Source: Polytrichum commune (lineage: Eukaryota; Streptophyta; Polytrichopsida; Polytrichales; Polytrichaceae). Taken from it: 64,000 bases of DNA. The position numbers and the translations under genes are program-made. The DNA lies in NCBI GenBank assembly GCA_950295325.1, contig OX485806.1, positions 21,080,001 to 21,144,000 of the forward strand. The letters run 5' to 3'. The notes beneath the pieces are model-generated. The model ran no database searches and had not been told where the DNA came from. It saw nothing but the letters and a program-made list of their open reading frames with translations. Positions 10,147 through 22,400 of the stretch are shown here, piece after piece (the first letter of the stretch is position 1; every line of letters starts with the position of its first letter).

Positions 10147-10878
10147 ATGGTTGCGGATGGAGAGTCATTGGATGTTGGGGTTCGCATTGGCGTTGGGTCA
10201 TCCCTTAGTATAGAGGAGCATATGGAGTAAGGGTCTCCGTTGTCATGTGTTGAACCTACTGGGCTTACACCAGGTAGTGGCGAACCGCAGACACCCAGGA
10301 TGACATTCACCGGCTCACCACCAGAATCAGATGTGGGTGTTCGTGTAATGGAATATTGGATTCACCACAACTTGAAAAAAGATAGTTTTTCAGTTGTTGA
10401 GGGCATGAGGATACAACCGGTCGAAAAGTCCTCTATGAGAATCCCCCTCTGCAGGTTGATTCACATGCCATTGGTTCGGCCAACTCTCCGCAGCGACGTT
10501 ACAAAGCTCATGGCAACATTTCAATTTGAATACCGAGTTGGGTCTGTCACTTTTTATGTGTCTACTGCAAATGAGAGTGGAGATAATCGATTCATTTCTG
10601 CCAAAGACAAGCGTGAATGGGGAGAGCTATGGAATGCAGAAAATAATAAGTTTGAGTCTCTTTTGCGCTCCGATAAGGACTTGATGAGCCTTAGTGGATG
10701 CATGTTCTTTGTGTATGATGATAACCACCGCTTGCTAGCGTAGAAGGAGTGTATTGAAACAGATCACAAGGACGATGCACTTTAGTACGAAAAACATGGT
10801 TGCCCAGAATGTATCATCCTCGACACAACGGGTGGGCGTGGAAACGTCCTTAACGCAATGCACGACATAAACAATTAA
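10147..10878 (+). pseudogene. Apparent first coding segment of the methyltransferase-like gene, with stops
   Basis: One frame reads as plausible protein from ATG 10147 to about 10875, but is cut by TAA (10228-10230), TAG (10741-10743), TAG (10783-10785) and TAA (10876-10878). The longest clean part (10231-10740, 170 codons) has globular composition and flows into the text beyond each stop (for example HKDDAL before the second TAG and YEKHGCPECIILDT after it). Either this is a decayed exon, or translation starts elsewhere and this is a former exon. The TAG codons would fit G-to-A changes of Trp codons. A GT donor follows at 10879, but its phase does not match exon 2. Confidence 0.5.
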
Positions 10879-10953
10879 GTTTGTTATTTTTTTGAATATT
10901 TTTTCTTTCATTTTTTGATTTTCATCTAATGCCATTTATCTCAACCGCAACAG

Positions 10954-13900
10954 GGCTAACCAGACCGCGCACGTTAAGACTAGCCTTGTTTACACTCTTC
11001 ACCGCATCCAAAAATACGGTTCATATGATCTTAGCTATTACCAGCCATTGTTGACCGAGGAGCAATTCCAAGCGTGCAAGAGCAGAGGCCCCAAGAGCCA
11101 TTGGTACCCGCTGACCCAAGATCTTATGGTGTCCTTCATTTTCAATGTAAGTCACTCCAAATTCATCAAGCTCCTACTTCGCATTCATTACTTTTAGTCA
11201 TGGTCTAACAATTTAGAATACATGTCCAGCAAGAGATAGCCGATGCGGTAGATGAGGCAACCCAAATCTACAATGAGGAAGTGCCTCTAGATGAGCAGTC
11301 AGGGAAGGGGTTGAGTGATGTATTGGACGCTGTAATTAAGAAGACGTCTGAGGAACTTGGGCACAAGTTCAACAAACAACAGTCGATCGCAAACCCTGCC
11401 TTTGGAAAACAGTTTCTAGATGAGGTAATTTCCTTGTCATCCAATTTGGAATTATGCTTTTCGTATTGCTTGCATTCTTTGCAACATTTTTTCAGTAAAC
11501 ATTCTAAAATTTACTTGGCCTTCTATTTTGATTGCATTTGTTTCAGATTACTAGGCATTATAGCGCCCACCATTCTCAAAAGATTGAGATGACATTGGAG
11601 AAATTGCAACTCATTGCCACTGCCGCTGTCGAGCCAGAGTATAAAGTCCGTTGGCTTAAGTGGTGGAACAGTGGAAGTTTCAATCGTGAAGCTATCCGGT
11701 TTCCCAAAAATCCTGCAAGCGAGGACAACTTGAAATCTTGGCTCAATAAAGCAGTGTTTTGGGCAGGGGTACGTCTATCCTATTTTCTTTACTTAACTTT
11801 CAATTCTTCATTTTGTGCCAATTCTCATGTTCGCCTTGAATTTCTTCACAGCTAGAGGATGTTGCGGTCAAAGAGTTACCGGATATACTAAGTGCATTGG
11901 ATGGGCTTGACGGAGACGTGGAAGTTGATTTGTTGCCGGATTACTTGGAGAAGTGGCGAATTTGCCTTTGGAATAAGGCGTTCATTGGTCACTTCTCAAG
12001 GTCAGATATCTATGGAAAGGGGACGTGGTGGAAGGATGTCAAAGGCGCTGACAACATTGTCAAGCGCTTAATTTTCCGGTAAGTTAGTTGGGCCATCTTT
12101 TGTTCTCATTTATATCAAACTAGTTGTTTTCTAAGTTGCTTATTGGCCTCACTCCTTGGTTGTGAAGGTACATCAAGCACGTGCTTTTCAAGAAGGAGGC
12201 TTTGAAGAAGCTTCCTCCATTTTTGGATGCATGGTCGGATTCCTCTTCGCCCACCTTCATTTTGTCCCCAACTCAAAAGCGCAACTTCTCCCTCCCGCAT
12301 CTCCGCGAGTGTTGTTGGTACTTGGAGTGTAAGAGGACGTGGCAGCCGGATGAGGAGGCGGCCTTGAAGATTCGGCTCTCCAGTGGAGAGCCACCTTCTC
12401 AAAGCGATGAGGTTGTTCTTCTAGAGAGTCAGCTTCCGGAGGCGGATGAGGTTGTTGCGACTCTTGATGAGCCCAACACTCAGAAGTCCAAGAGGAGGAA
12501 GCGTGTGACTCAAGACGAGTCTTCACTGAAGAAACGCGCGAGGAAGCTGAAGACTGTAGAGGATGATCCCCCTGCTTCACCTGAGGCGGCAGTTGCATCC
12601 ACTGCAACTCTTAGTCAAGTTCCTACTCTTTCCAGGCCGCCTCCTCCGCCCGTTCTTTCATCTGCTAGGCGTCCTCCAGTTGTTTCAGAATGCATCTTGA
12701 ATGCCTCTATTCTTCATCAACGTCGTCATTTTCAGGATGTTTCCAACTTCATTCTTTCTCTTCCACCCTCCTATCCGCGGAGAGCTCTAGGCGTTGCGAG
12801 GTCAGATGTGGGCATGGCTGATCTTGTCATTGCCGACCTCCCGGAGAACCTGCCGGTACCCAATGTCTCCGATCCTTCCTATAGTGTGCCTTCCTGGAAT
12901 GCATTGGATTCCGATTTTATTGGTGAACTCTTCGATTTCGCGGACGAGATCCTGCATGACGATGGAGCTCTCCTCCTCTTTCATCCAAATGACAATGGTG
13001 ATTTCAGGGAGAGCATTGAAGACCACTTCGCTGCTTTTGGGTTCACGATCTTCAAGGAGTGGCTGGGAGTCAACGGTCTTCGCCTACATTCAGCTAAGCA
13101 TAAGGACAAGACCACCAACCTCTTCCAAGTTGTACTACTTGTTCGTGCCACGAAAACAATTGGATCCGACCTTGATAAGCGGCCCCGGCACTCGTCATTT
13201 TGCCTTCGCGATGCCAATGAGCTCAAGGCTCTTGGCATTGAGCTCGACATGGATGATGCGATTATGAATTATACCGCAACTCCTCTCATGGACGGCTCCA
13301 AAGCTTGGCGTGGTCCCCGGGAGAAAGATATTTCTTTCATGTCCTCCTTGATCATGGCCACTACGGACATTGGACAAGTTGTGGTGGACGTTAATGCAGG
13401 TGTTGGTATGTCCTAATTCACTTGCCAACATATCCTAGTTTTCAATTTCTAAGTTTTTTTTTTTTTTTTCCTTTGCTAACCTTTCCTCCGCAACAGGGAC
13501 TTCTATCCATGTATGCAGGCAGCTTGGGCGCCATATCGTTGCTCTTGAGGAGGACGAGGACACCTTCAACCGTGTCCTTAAGCCACTTAAGAGTGTTCAG
13601 CATGCGGTGAAGGCTCCATCCATTGTTGTTGCTTCCACGCAGGCTTCACAAGGCACGCAGAAGAGGCCGCCGGCCTTGAAGCGATCGAGGCCAAAGCCCT
13701 CGCAGTAAGTGAGTATGATGACCTTCTTCGCTTATTTTCTTTGTCCATTCAGCTTTTACACTTTGCATCCTCTTTCTTACATTTATCGTGTTTTTTTTTC
13801 AGACTTGGCGTTGGAGCGGATGTGTTGGGTACTCCCACCATGGGATTCACATTGCCTATCTATGCCCATGATATGGCGATGGTACTAGCGGCACAACCTT

Positions 13901-14082
13901 CTCCTACCGAAGCTAGTACCCCGTCTCCACGTTATGACCCCCGTGCCTTAGACTTCTTCGAGCATTCTGCGGAGGTGGATAATGAGTGCCATAGCTTAGA
14001 TTCCACTTCAGATGAGGGCGGCCATGAGGGTAGTATCTTTGGAAGTAGGGAATCTAGTAGTGACGACCTCATGGTTGATTGA
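10954..14082 (+). CDS. Spliced gene with a permuted beta-class DNA methyltransferase-like domain
   Basis: Seven exons with GT-AG borders and consistent phases: 10954-11146, 11230-11424, 11547-11768, 11852-12078, 12168-13405, 13497-13704 and 13803-14082 (TGA). The N-terminal ~250 residues match nothing I know. A basic cluster at 12485-12552 (KSKRRKR and KKRARK) looks like a bipartite nuclear signal. The C-terminal half has the beta-class order: motif IV region (VIADLPEN, 12826-12849), a long middle, a motif X-like stretch (EKDISFMSSLI), then the AdoMet-binding motif I (VVVDVNAGVGTS, across the intron at 13406) and HIVALEEDED as motif II. Motif IV has DLPE where active enzymes have D/N/S-P-P-Y/F/W, so catalysis is doubtful. 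The tail is acidic and Ser-rich. It may be a host gene or a gene of an unrecognised mobile element. Domain call fairly secure; function unknown. Confidence 0.65.
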
Positions 14083-15377
14083 TTTTGGGTTTGATTGATT
14101 TGTTGGTTTGATTTATCAGTATTTGGATTTATAAAGTGTTGTGTGGATTTCAATATTCCAATTATCTCATTGAATGCATCTTTTCGTTGTTCTCAAATCA
14201 CGCTTCACTTGGTGGTCGTCATACTCCAAAGAGAATTTAGTCCACCATCTTCTCACAATCTTAACCGCTAGTCACAAAACAATGTAGCATCCACCCACTC
14301 CAATAAAAAGTTGTTGCCTCACACACCTCCTCCTTGTTTCCTTGAATCATAAGTATTCAATAATACTTGTTGCACACCACCCAACACACTCCAATTCATA
14401 CTACCCGCATTGCATTCTTCATTTTTGTTCACCATCTATAATGTTCACCCTCAAATGTTCACCCTCTATAAATGTTAACCCTCGGGAGTTGATCGAACTT
14501 TATATGTATAAAGGTGTTAACAGTTAACAATTATAAAATTACTTCTTTGAGCAATATACAAATCTTAACATGTCCTAACTATAAGCAATTGTGAAGAGTA
14601 ATTGCGAGAGAATACCATACACAAAATTGCAAACCCAATCAAAACTTTATTCAATATCAAGTTTACAAATCATGGGTGAATTATGAATGTATTTCAATCG
14701 TTAACATTTATAGAGTCAAATTTACAAAGAAGGGAACACCGTTTTGTTAACAATTAACAGGTTTAACATTTATAGTGTGCAATATGTAGGGAGTAGAATA
14801 AAGTGAACATTTGGAAATGGTTAACACTTATAGGTGCAACAGTAATAGAGGGTGGACTGTATGTGAAGAATTTTTTTCGCCAACCTCCTTCGTGTCACGT
14901 TCAAATAGTAAATATTATTTAATTTACCATAATATAAAATATAGTACACCAGTTTGGTAATTATAATTGTGACGTCATAGTGATGTAAGCCCTAATTTTG
15001 TATTTTATTTTAATATTTCTATGTTTCAAAAATCTATTAACTTTATGAATAGGGAAATGTTACTTTATTTCCACGGTAATAGAGTCCATAACTCTCCAAA
15101 GTTTCTAAAAATAGTTCAACCTTTTTCCCTTAATCCCGCGGTTATAGGTGCAGTTTCTCTCTCATTTCATGTCTCAAATTGAGTTCTCCGCTCTTCGGTC
15201 TTCGCTCTCCGCTCTCCGCTCGCATACTAACTTTCCCCTGTAGTGGACTTGCTTTGTGTGCTTAAGTGGCATGCTATGCCTTGTCTTGGTCTTCATTATT
15301 TTGGAAGTCATGTATCATACATGTAGGTACCTCTATAGAAATATTCAAGGTCACACTCGAGTGTCTACAAGTCACTT
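14083..15377. other. AT-rich spacer with a possible small foldback
   Basis: No gene seen. Between about 14455 and 14840 the motif GTTAACATTTATAG and its complement recur several times in both orientations, as in a decayed foldback element. Around 15190-15225 there is a short pyrimidine-rich run of CGCTCTC-type repeats. Confidence 0.4.
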
Positions 15378-15451
15378 GCCTTGTTAGCTCAGTTGGTTAG
15401 AGCGTCGTGCTAATAACGCGAAGGTCACAGGTTCGAAACCTGTACAGGGCA
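15378..15451 (+). tRNA. tRNA-Ile (anticodon AAT)
   Basis: A full cloverleaf can be drawn. The acceptor arm pairs GCCTTGT with ACAGGGC (one G-U pair). D-arm/A box: TTAGCTCAGTTGGTTAGAGC. Anticodon stem TCGTG/CGCGA encloses loop CTAATAA, with anticodon AAT at 15412-15414. T-arm/B box: CAGG-TTCGAAA-CCTG. Discriminator base is A; no CCA is encoded and no intron is present, as usual for nuclear tRNA-Ile. A T-rich stretch directly downstream can serve as the Pol III terminator. Confidence 0.95.
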
Positions 15452-16557
15452 TGTTATTTTTATTTTAAAAAATAAAAATATTATGTACTATGTGTTCATA
15501 TATAATTACCCTTGATTTTAGGGCATAATGAATTTCACACACCACTTTGTCTTTGAATCTTGTCCACACCATCACAAGGTATAGTGTCTACTCAAAATTT
15601 ATAAAAAAATCAGTATTAGCCCATCTCACTAGCCGCCAAAATATACTTATAACAAAACTCATGGCCATTCACAAAGCAACAACCCTCCTCCACCCCAATG
15701 AAACCATGTCCATCTAGATTAGTCTCCCATTGCCTTCTTCAAATTATAAAGACTTTTCATTCCCACACAAACACCATCTAGATTGTGTCCTTTGAAAGAC
15801 CACCCTCACACTACAGTAGTTGCGCATTACCCACACCCTATGCAACTCTTCAAGGCATGATCCCACATAGGCATAGGTGGCAATGGAAAAAGAATAAGCT
15901 AGCTAAATTAGGAGTTGCAAAACCTTCCAATGACATAGACAAGGACCCTATACACATCTTCTCCTCACTACCTTCACAACAAGACATTCCGCACATGCAC
16001 ATGTACCAACAACAATTCTCGGATTTGATTGTAGCTGACATTGCAACATGACTACACAAACCCATTGGCTCACACTTGCTCTTCACCTGGAGAAGCTCCT
16101 TCTGCAAGATTTTGGTGACAACCTCTATGCAACAAGGATCTTCTTCGCATGTCATCATGTTGTCCAATCCAATCCGAACCTTTTCCACTTTCATATTGAG
16201 TTTTCACCACCTCTCAACATGGTGGCTTTGGTTATTATTGACGATTCTTGCTCCCTCTAGATTCCCATTTCCGAGATTCAACCCTCGTTGTCGATGGTGG
16301 TTTTTTGTTTTTTGTTTTTTTTCTTCTAAATAGATTTAAATTTAAGTTAGTTATTTTTTAAGTTTCTAGCTTCTCTCTGGGTTAGTTGCCTCTATTTTCT
16401 TGTTGTTTTTCCATGGGCTTCACGCCTGATTCTTCACCTTGATTGGTGATACTCTTCTTTTGGATTGTGTTTAGTTTGGGGGACTTTGCGTTGAGCCCCC
16501 CTCATCATCAACCTTCAAGTTGTGCTTCTCTTCCCCTTTTAAATTAAATTATGACGG

Positions 16558-16631
16558 GCAATTTAAAGCTCAATTGGCTAGAGCGTCGTGCTAATAATGT
16601 GAAGGTCATATATTCAAAACATGTACATGCT
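16558..16631 (+). pseudogene. Decayed duplicate of the tRNA-Ile gene
   Basis: The stretch AGAGCGTCGTGCTAATAA, spanning the end of the D arm and the anticodon loop, is identical to the intact gene. The acceptor stem no longer pairs, and the T loop has become TATTCAAAACA, destroying the B box. Downstream flanks also resemble each other (ATTACCCTTGATTTTAGG against TTATACCCTTAATTTTATG), so a segment larger than the tRNA was copied. Not expected to be expressed. Confidence 0.8.
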
Positions 16632-16950
16632 TTTGTTTTTTTGTTTCTAAAAATAGTATGTTGTCATTATACCCTTAATTTTATGTGTTAAAAAATAGGC
16701 CGCAAACTGAAATAGGTGCACCTACCTTAATCTTATGATTTCTAGGACCACTAGTCCATAATGTGCTTTGGTATGTGTAGAAAATCCTCATTGAGGAGGG
16801 GTGCATTGCAATGGCAATATAAATTTTGATGCATTCTTGGCGCTCTAGGTTTAAGGGAGTGACAACACATGAAATGAAAGGAACAAAGCATCCTTCCAAC
16901 CACATCCTTTCAATTTAGGATTTGATCCATAATTGGAAGAGATGTTCATT

Positions 16951-17240
16951 ATACTAAATAGGGTATTTAGTGTTTCATTATATTTAATGTTGTTACCACC
17001 CTACCTTTCATTTTTTTTGATAATTAGTGTTAGAAAATATGCTAGAGGATATGCAAGAATTCTTCTTTTATCATTGCTTATTTTTTGTTTATTTCTTATT
17101 TTTTCATATCCTTACTAACACTAAATTAAAAAGTGTAACTTCCACATATTACCATAGTTGATATATAGTTCCACATATTTAATGTTACTTACTTTCATAG
17201 GGTTATTGACATTTAGTGTATGCATTTGTATTTAGTGTAG
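16951..17240. mobile_element. MITE of the ATATTTAGTGT family, copy A
   Basis: About 290 bp. The outer ends are TACTAAATAGGGTATTTAGTGT on the left and TATTTAGTGTAG on the right. The interior matches copy B (32672-32974) along its length, sharing TTACCACCCTAC, TTGATAATTAGTGTTAGA, CACATATTACCATAG and TACTTTCATAGGGTTA. No coding capacity. Confidence 0.75.
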
Positions 17241-18227
17241 CTTGTCCCTCTCTTGTGTTGTAGTGTAATATGCAAAGGTGAGATAAAAATATGAACATTT
17301 GATGACATTGTTCACAAAATGTTACACATTTTTAAATTTATGAATACCAAATACCTCTTTTAGGAGGCATGGGCGCACATGACTCACGACGATTATGGTA
17401 TATTGTGTGACTTAACCCTAGGCAAGTGTGGGGCAAGTGTATAGTATGTGGCCACAATATAAACCACCTGCATGAAACTACACTAAGTAGTTTTATTATT
17501 ATGGGCCATAGTAATTTTCTAGAGCCCACACTAAAATTTTAGTAGGAAATTAGTGTGGGTCGCATTATTGTTTTTCTAGAAAATTAACGTGGGTGATTTC
17601 GTTTTTTTGTGTGCTACTGTTGATGTGATGTGATTATTTTATATCACATAAGGTGTTGGTTGAAAGTCCCAAGGTCTAGGATCTACGTATATTTGGATTT
17701 ATGCATGAATTTGGGACAATTCCAACCACCAATATGACGTGCACTAGATCGCCAAATCACACAAATATGGTGGTTAATGAACATGGAGTACAAGCATTTG
17801 AAGTTATGGTTGTTGTGTGATTACTTTTGCTACTGTTGTTTGATGTTTTGTCCCCACAAGTGCATATTCCTTATTGTTTTTGGACAAGTGGTTTGTCCAA
17901 ATATACTTAAACGTCAGTTCAAGGAAGACTTGAGGGGGAGCCCTGGGGTCTTGGACACAAGTTAATTCCATCCCAATTAGAGAATTAGAGTGGCCTACGC
18001 TAATTTTCCACCCACACTAATAGGACTATATAGTGTAGTGTGCACAACCTTGGTTACACTTGTCATGCCCCATCATAAACCCTCCTCCTTCTCCTTAGAT
18101 TATAATCTTTCAATTGCATAGTGTAACTCTTAGTCCAATAGAAATACTATAACCTACAATGTGGACCCACATATCGGTAAATAATGAGCACCCACGTAAA
18201 TATCCCCAATGATATCAATTATGTACC
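17241..18227. other. AT-rich spacer with ATTAGTGTGGGT / ACCCACACTAAT motifs
   Basis: No gene. AATTAGTGTGGGT near 17549 and CACCCACACTAATAGG near 18010 are inverted relative to each other and may be the ends of a decayed ~470-bp element. A similar pair of motifs occurs near 26950-27000. Confidence 0.35.
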
Positions 18228-18600
18228 TCGTAAGGTAAGCGGGCCTAATTCAATCACTTATCTAAATCGGAGACATGTAGTTGAGTGGTGTTTGGTTAGT
18301 TAGGCGTGAATCTAAAAACTTACACCAAAAGAGACATGTGTTAAAAAAATATTGAACTACGTGCTCAATTCCAGGATCAATAGTCAACATAATTAGGATC
18401 CACTTACATGATCATTCAATAAGAAAAATAATCTTCACTTTGATGATAAATAAGATATTCATACGAGCTCCATTAATTTTGAGGAAAATGGCTATAAGCA
18501 CGAATTGGATTTACGAATATCTCGCACTCATTATGTGTTCCATCTTCTACGAGAAGTGGGTGCAAAACTAAATTTAAGGCATGCTTACCTTAGTATTTAA
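18228..18600 (-). repeat. Dispersed repeat family X, inverted copy
   Basis: Reverse-complement match to the sequence in intron 11 of the decarboxylase gene (23037-23345) and to two blocks at 49270-49431 and 49893-50150. Shared landmarks (in the orientation of the other copies) are GGAGCTCRTATGAAYATC and a CACACC(Y)AACCATACACCAC-like stretch. This copy shows the two 49-kb blocks joined, so it gives the unbroken structure of the family. Confidence 0.7.
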
Positions 18601-18621
18601 AGAAATCTGTGTAGAGTTATC

Positions 18622-19002
18622 TTTAGAGTCTCTCAAAAACTCATGTTTTGATGGGGAGTTTTGCCCCACTTTTGACAATTTGTGATGTTTAGGGAACGTT
18701 CAAGTCGTGTCAAAACCCCTACTTTTGGTGAATCGAAGCGGAAATGCTTGACTTTGGCCTATATAAAAATGAAATCTTTGTCATACTTTTGAGAGCACTA
18801 TTTTAGATACATTCAAATTGTTTTTCCCATGAAATTCAATTTTATATAGTTATCTTTAAGCCAAAGTCAAATGTCTTCCTTTCAATTCACAAGAATTGGG
18901 GGTGTCTTGACACCACTTGAGCAATCCTTCTTAAACATTATAAGTTGTCAAAAGTGGAGCAAAACTCCCTACACCAAAACATGAGTTTTTTAGAGACTTT
19001 AA
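18622..19002. mobile_element. Foldback element with arms of about 170 bp
   Basis: The left arm from TTTAGAGTCTCTCAAAAACTC is complementary to the right arm ending GAGTTTTTTAGAGACTTTAA. Matching continues inward through CATGTTTTG, GGAGTTTTGC, CACTTTTGACAA, a GTGTCAA block and TTTGACTTTGGC to a centre near 18805. Nearly the whole 381 bp can fold into one imperfect hairpin. No open frame. A target duplication was not clear. Confidence 0.8.
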
Positions 19003-19487
19003 GGTATGTAGGTGTTACTCGGTTTGTTTTTCGTGTTCTCCAACTTCTACAAATTAGATTTACATAACAAATGTCGTGTTCCATTAGCAAATCTTTGATG
19101 AAACCTATGCAAAAACTGGATTGAAAATTAGACCTCTACTAATTTAGTTATGGATATCGGAAATGCATGTTTGTTGAGTTCTGAATTGGATACATCGGTC
19201 TTCCCAATTGTGTTCACTACTTAATGTAGGGCAATTGTTAATGTTTAAAGACATAGTCCAATCTCTTGTAAACATATGTCTTTATGATATTGGCTCTTTG
19301 ATCCTCACCGAACCACATACCAATCAAATCTAAGGGCTCAATTAAGAAAACGAGCCACTTAAGGAGTGTAATTTTGTTTGTCAATGATCTTAAATGAGTT
19401 CATTTCCTTTCCAAAAATTTGGAACTTAAAATGGCCGAATTGAGTTGTCTCCCATCATGCGCGGAATAGAACTTGCCTAAAGTGGGC

Positions 19488-22400
19488 ATGGCGATGGAAG
19501 GAAGGAAGCAACGGGGAGGCGAATTCTCTCACGCTCACCTCGAAGTTGTTCAGGCAGTTGTGGAGAATTCGATTAGGGTTGGCGATCGCAAAGCAGGCAT
19601 GAGATTATTGCTGAGGATGAGCCTTGCTGGTCCTGCGGGAGCACGGGGGATGGCCACAAATGTTGGTGCATGTCCAATCCTAGTGCGCAATTTCAATTCT
19701 GGACTTTTTTGGGTTTTGGGTTGATTCTCCAGGGTGCGAAAAGATGGGTTTGCATTTTGACGCACTTTTGAGCTAGCAGGACCATCGCTGGAGCATTTTC
19801 GTGAGTTCTGAGAGGGATAGAATTCTCAATTTTGGAAGATTGTTTAGCAGGAGTGGAAATGGATTGTTGTTGTAATGCTGGTCTTTGCTCCAGGGTTTGG
19901 AAACGAGGGTCTGATTTGAGGCAAATTTGAGTCCATCATTGGAGTCCTGTGAATTTGCTTCAAGGGACGGAGTCATTCAATTTAGATGATCTTTGCAGGC
20001 GAGGAAAGGATTGTTTGATGAGCCTCTAGCAAAAATGGCGAAATTGCAACGATCTGCCAAAAGTCCTTCACCGGAAGAAGCGAGCACCTCTGCTCCTCCC
20101 ATACTAGAAGCCAAAAATTCTGAAAGGTATTATGAAAATTCTGATAATTCTACCAAGCATTGTCAGATCCATTGACGTTACGGGGCGTTCTTGTTAGAGA
20201 ATGTGAGAATATTCCTGGCATGTTGGCGAAATATTGGGAAAAGTGCACATGTTAGAACTGTACCGAGTGTTTTCAAAACATTCTAGCTCAAATATTCGTC
20301 ATACAATTTGCCTGCTCATTGTTTGAGCAGAATTTGCATTTTTCTCATTCATCATTCCTGGGAGTAACGTAGCAGCTCAATAGAATGAAGATGATACATA
20401 CTACATTTCTGACAGAGTTTCTTTTGATATGAATTCTTCTGATCGCTTTTGTTACGATTTGTGACCTTCATTTTGCAGGATGTTGAAAAAAGTCAGCAAT
20501 CTGATGCACGAGGCCATTCACATGAAGAGAACAAGTCTACCAAATTCAACAGTACGCCAGCTGCGAGAGGTTATAGCAGAAGCCCTCTTTGTACACTCTC
20601 TCTGGTTTCATGAATACATTTGGTGAATTTTGTAGTAATTTATAACCTTAGAATTTGTCCATGCGAGAGCAATATATGAAATGGGGTGGTAGACTTCTCC
20701 ACATGGATGGTCCATCAAGAGCTGGAAGGAATAATAATTCTTTTGTTTGTTTGTTGCAGGAATATCTAAGATTGAACATGGACTATCGGCAGAGAGCTCT
20801 GATTTTGTTAGCAACTGGGTTTGGAGTTGATAGGGGAAGAGTAGACGGGCTCATACAACACTACCTGAAACTGAAGTCTGGTGTGTCAAATCTGACCTTT
20901 CTTTTTGATAAAATGGAGCATGTTAGGCAGGTTGTCTGCGTGGACGATTCCCATCTTGTGTTGTGAAACTGGGGAGGGATTTTATGAAGATAAGTATACA
21001 CGCCATCTCGGTCATTGTACTGTTACATTGAACAATATGGGATGAATTGAAATGCCAAGCTTTTGTGGGGTATGGTGGTAGTTGACAGAGTAGAAGAGTC
21101 AAAAGAAGAGATAACAAGCGAGAATGGATCGGTGGCTGCGCGTTACCGTACTGAGCGGGACTTAAGGGCTGCTCTTGTCCCATTGTCATCACGTTTGTTT
21201 GAGCAAATGAATGGTCAAGTTGGTGGTCTCAAGTTTTTGGTGGATCTTCGAGCAGACCTCCAGGCAACACTGAAGTATGGTCTCCTCTGTTACTAAGGAA
21301 TCAAGTCTGCAGCTCATTGGTTGAAATTCGGATAGGCTTGATGATTGACATGCTCAGTTATCTTCACCTCAAAGTAAAAACAATTGACAATGTTATTGGA
21401 TGTGACTTGCACTTTAACAGGGAGAAAAATTTGGCATCTTTGAGAGCATTGGATGGTGATTTGGAGGGCCTTTTTTCCACATGGCTCAGTCCAGCGTGCC
21501 TTGAGTGGCACCGTATTACTTGGAATGATCCTGCTTGTCTGCTTGAGAAGATTGTTACATATGAGGTTGGTGGATCTGGATATGAATCTCTTTGGAATGG
21601 TGGGCTTCAGTGAGATCTGAACAGAATTTGATTGTATGTAAGTTTTTGTTTCACATGATACCTTATAGAGAGATTGTTGGTTTCAAGAATGTGCTTGAAG
21701 TAATCTCCTTGCCTGTCTTCCTCAATATGTCCCTGAAATATTATGACCTGTTTGTGTGCAGGCTGTGCATCCAATCAGTAATCTATATGATTTGAAGCGC
21801 CGTTTAGGAAGTGGTCGAAGATGTTTTGGCTACTTTCATCCTTCCATTCCTGGTAAAAATGTTAAGGGTTATCCTTGCCATCTATCAAGTCCCTTTTGGT
21901 TTGAGAGAATGCAGACATGGGTCAAGTTTAAGAGAACTAAACCATCATAGCATACCAGCCTGATTTTGGTTAAGATAGTCCCTTGTAAATTGTTTGAACA
22001 GAAAGTTCTTGACACTAATGTACTATTTATCACTCTGCAGGGGAGCCTCTTGTCTTCATCGAAGTTGCACTTACTAAGGGTATTGAAGGGTCAGTTCAGG
22101 TATAAACAACCACAATTTTTGTACAGCAGATGTTTTTCTACTTTTCTCCAGCTTATGCTTCAATTTGATTTTAGTTCCTACTGTGATGCAGAGAGTGCTT
22201 TCTGGAGAAGCCCATTGTGATGAAAGTGAAGCAACAACGGCCCTCTTCTATTCAATAACTAGTACACAGGTAATCCCCAATCACAAAAGAATCATGCCTT
22301 GTTTTTTATTAGAAGTTCACTTCAGGATCTTCTCATGCTGTCCACTGTATCAAGCCAATACTCTGCAAAGAGAATCTCAACTGACAGCTATTGGAATTTT

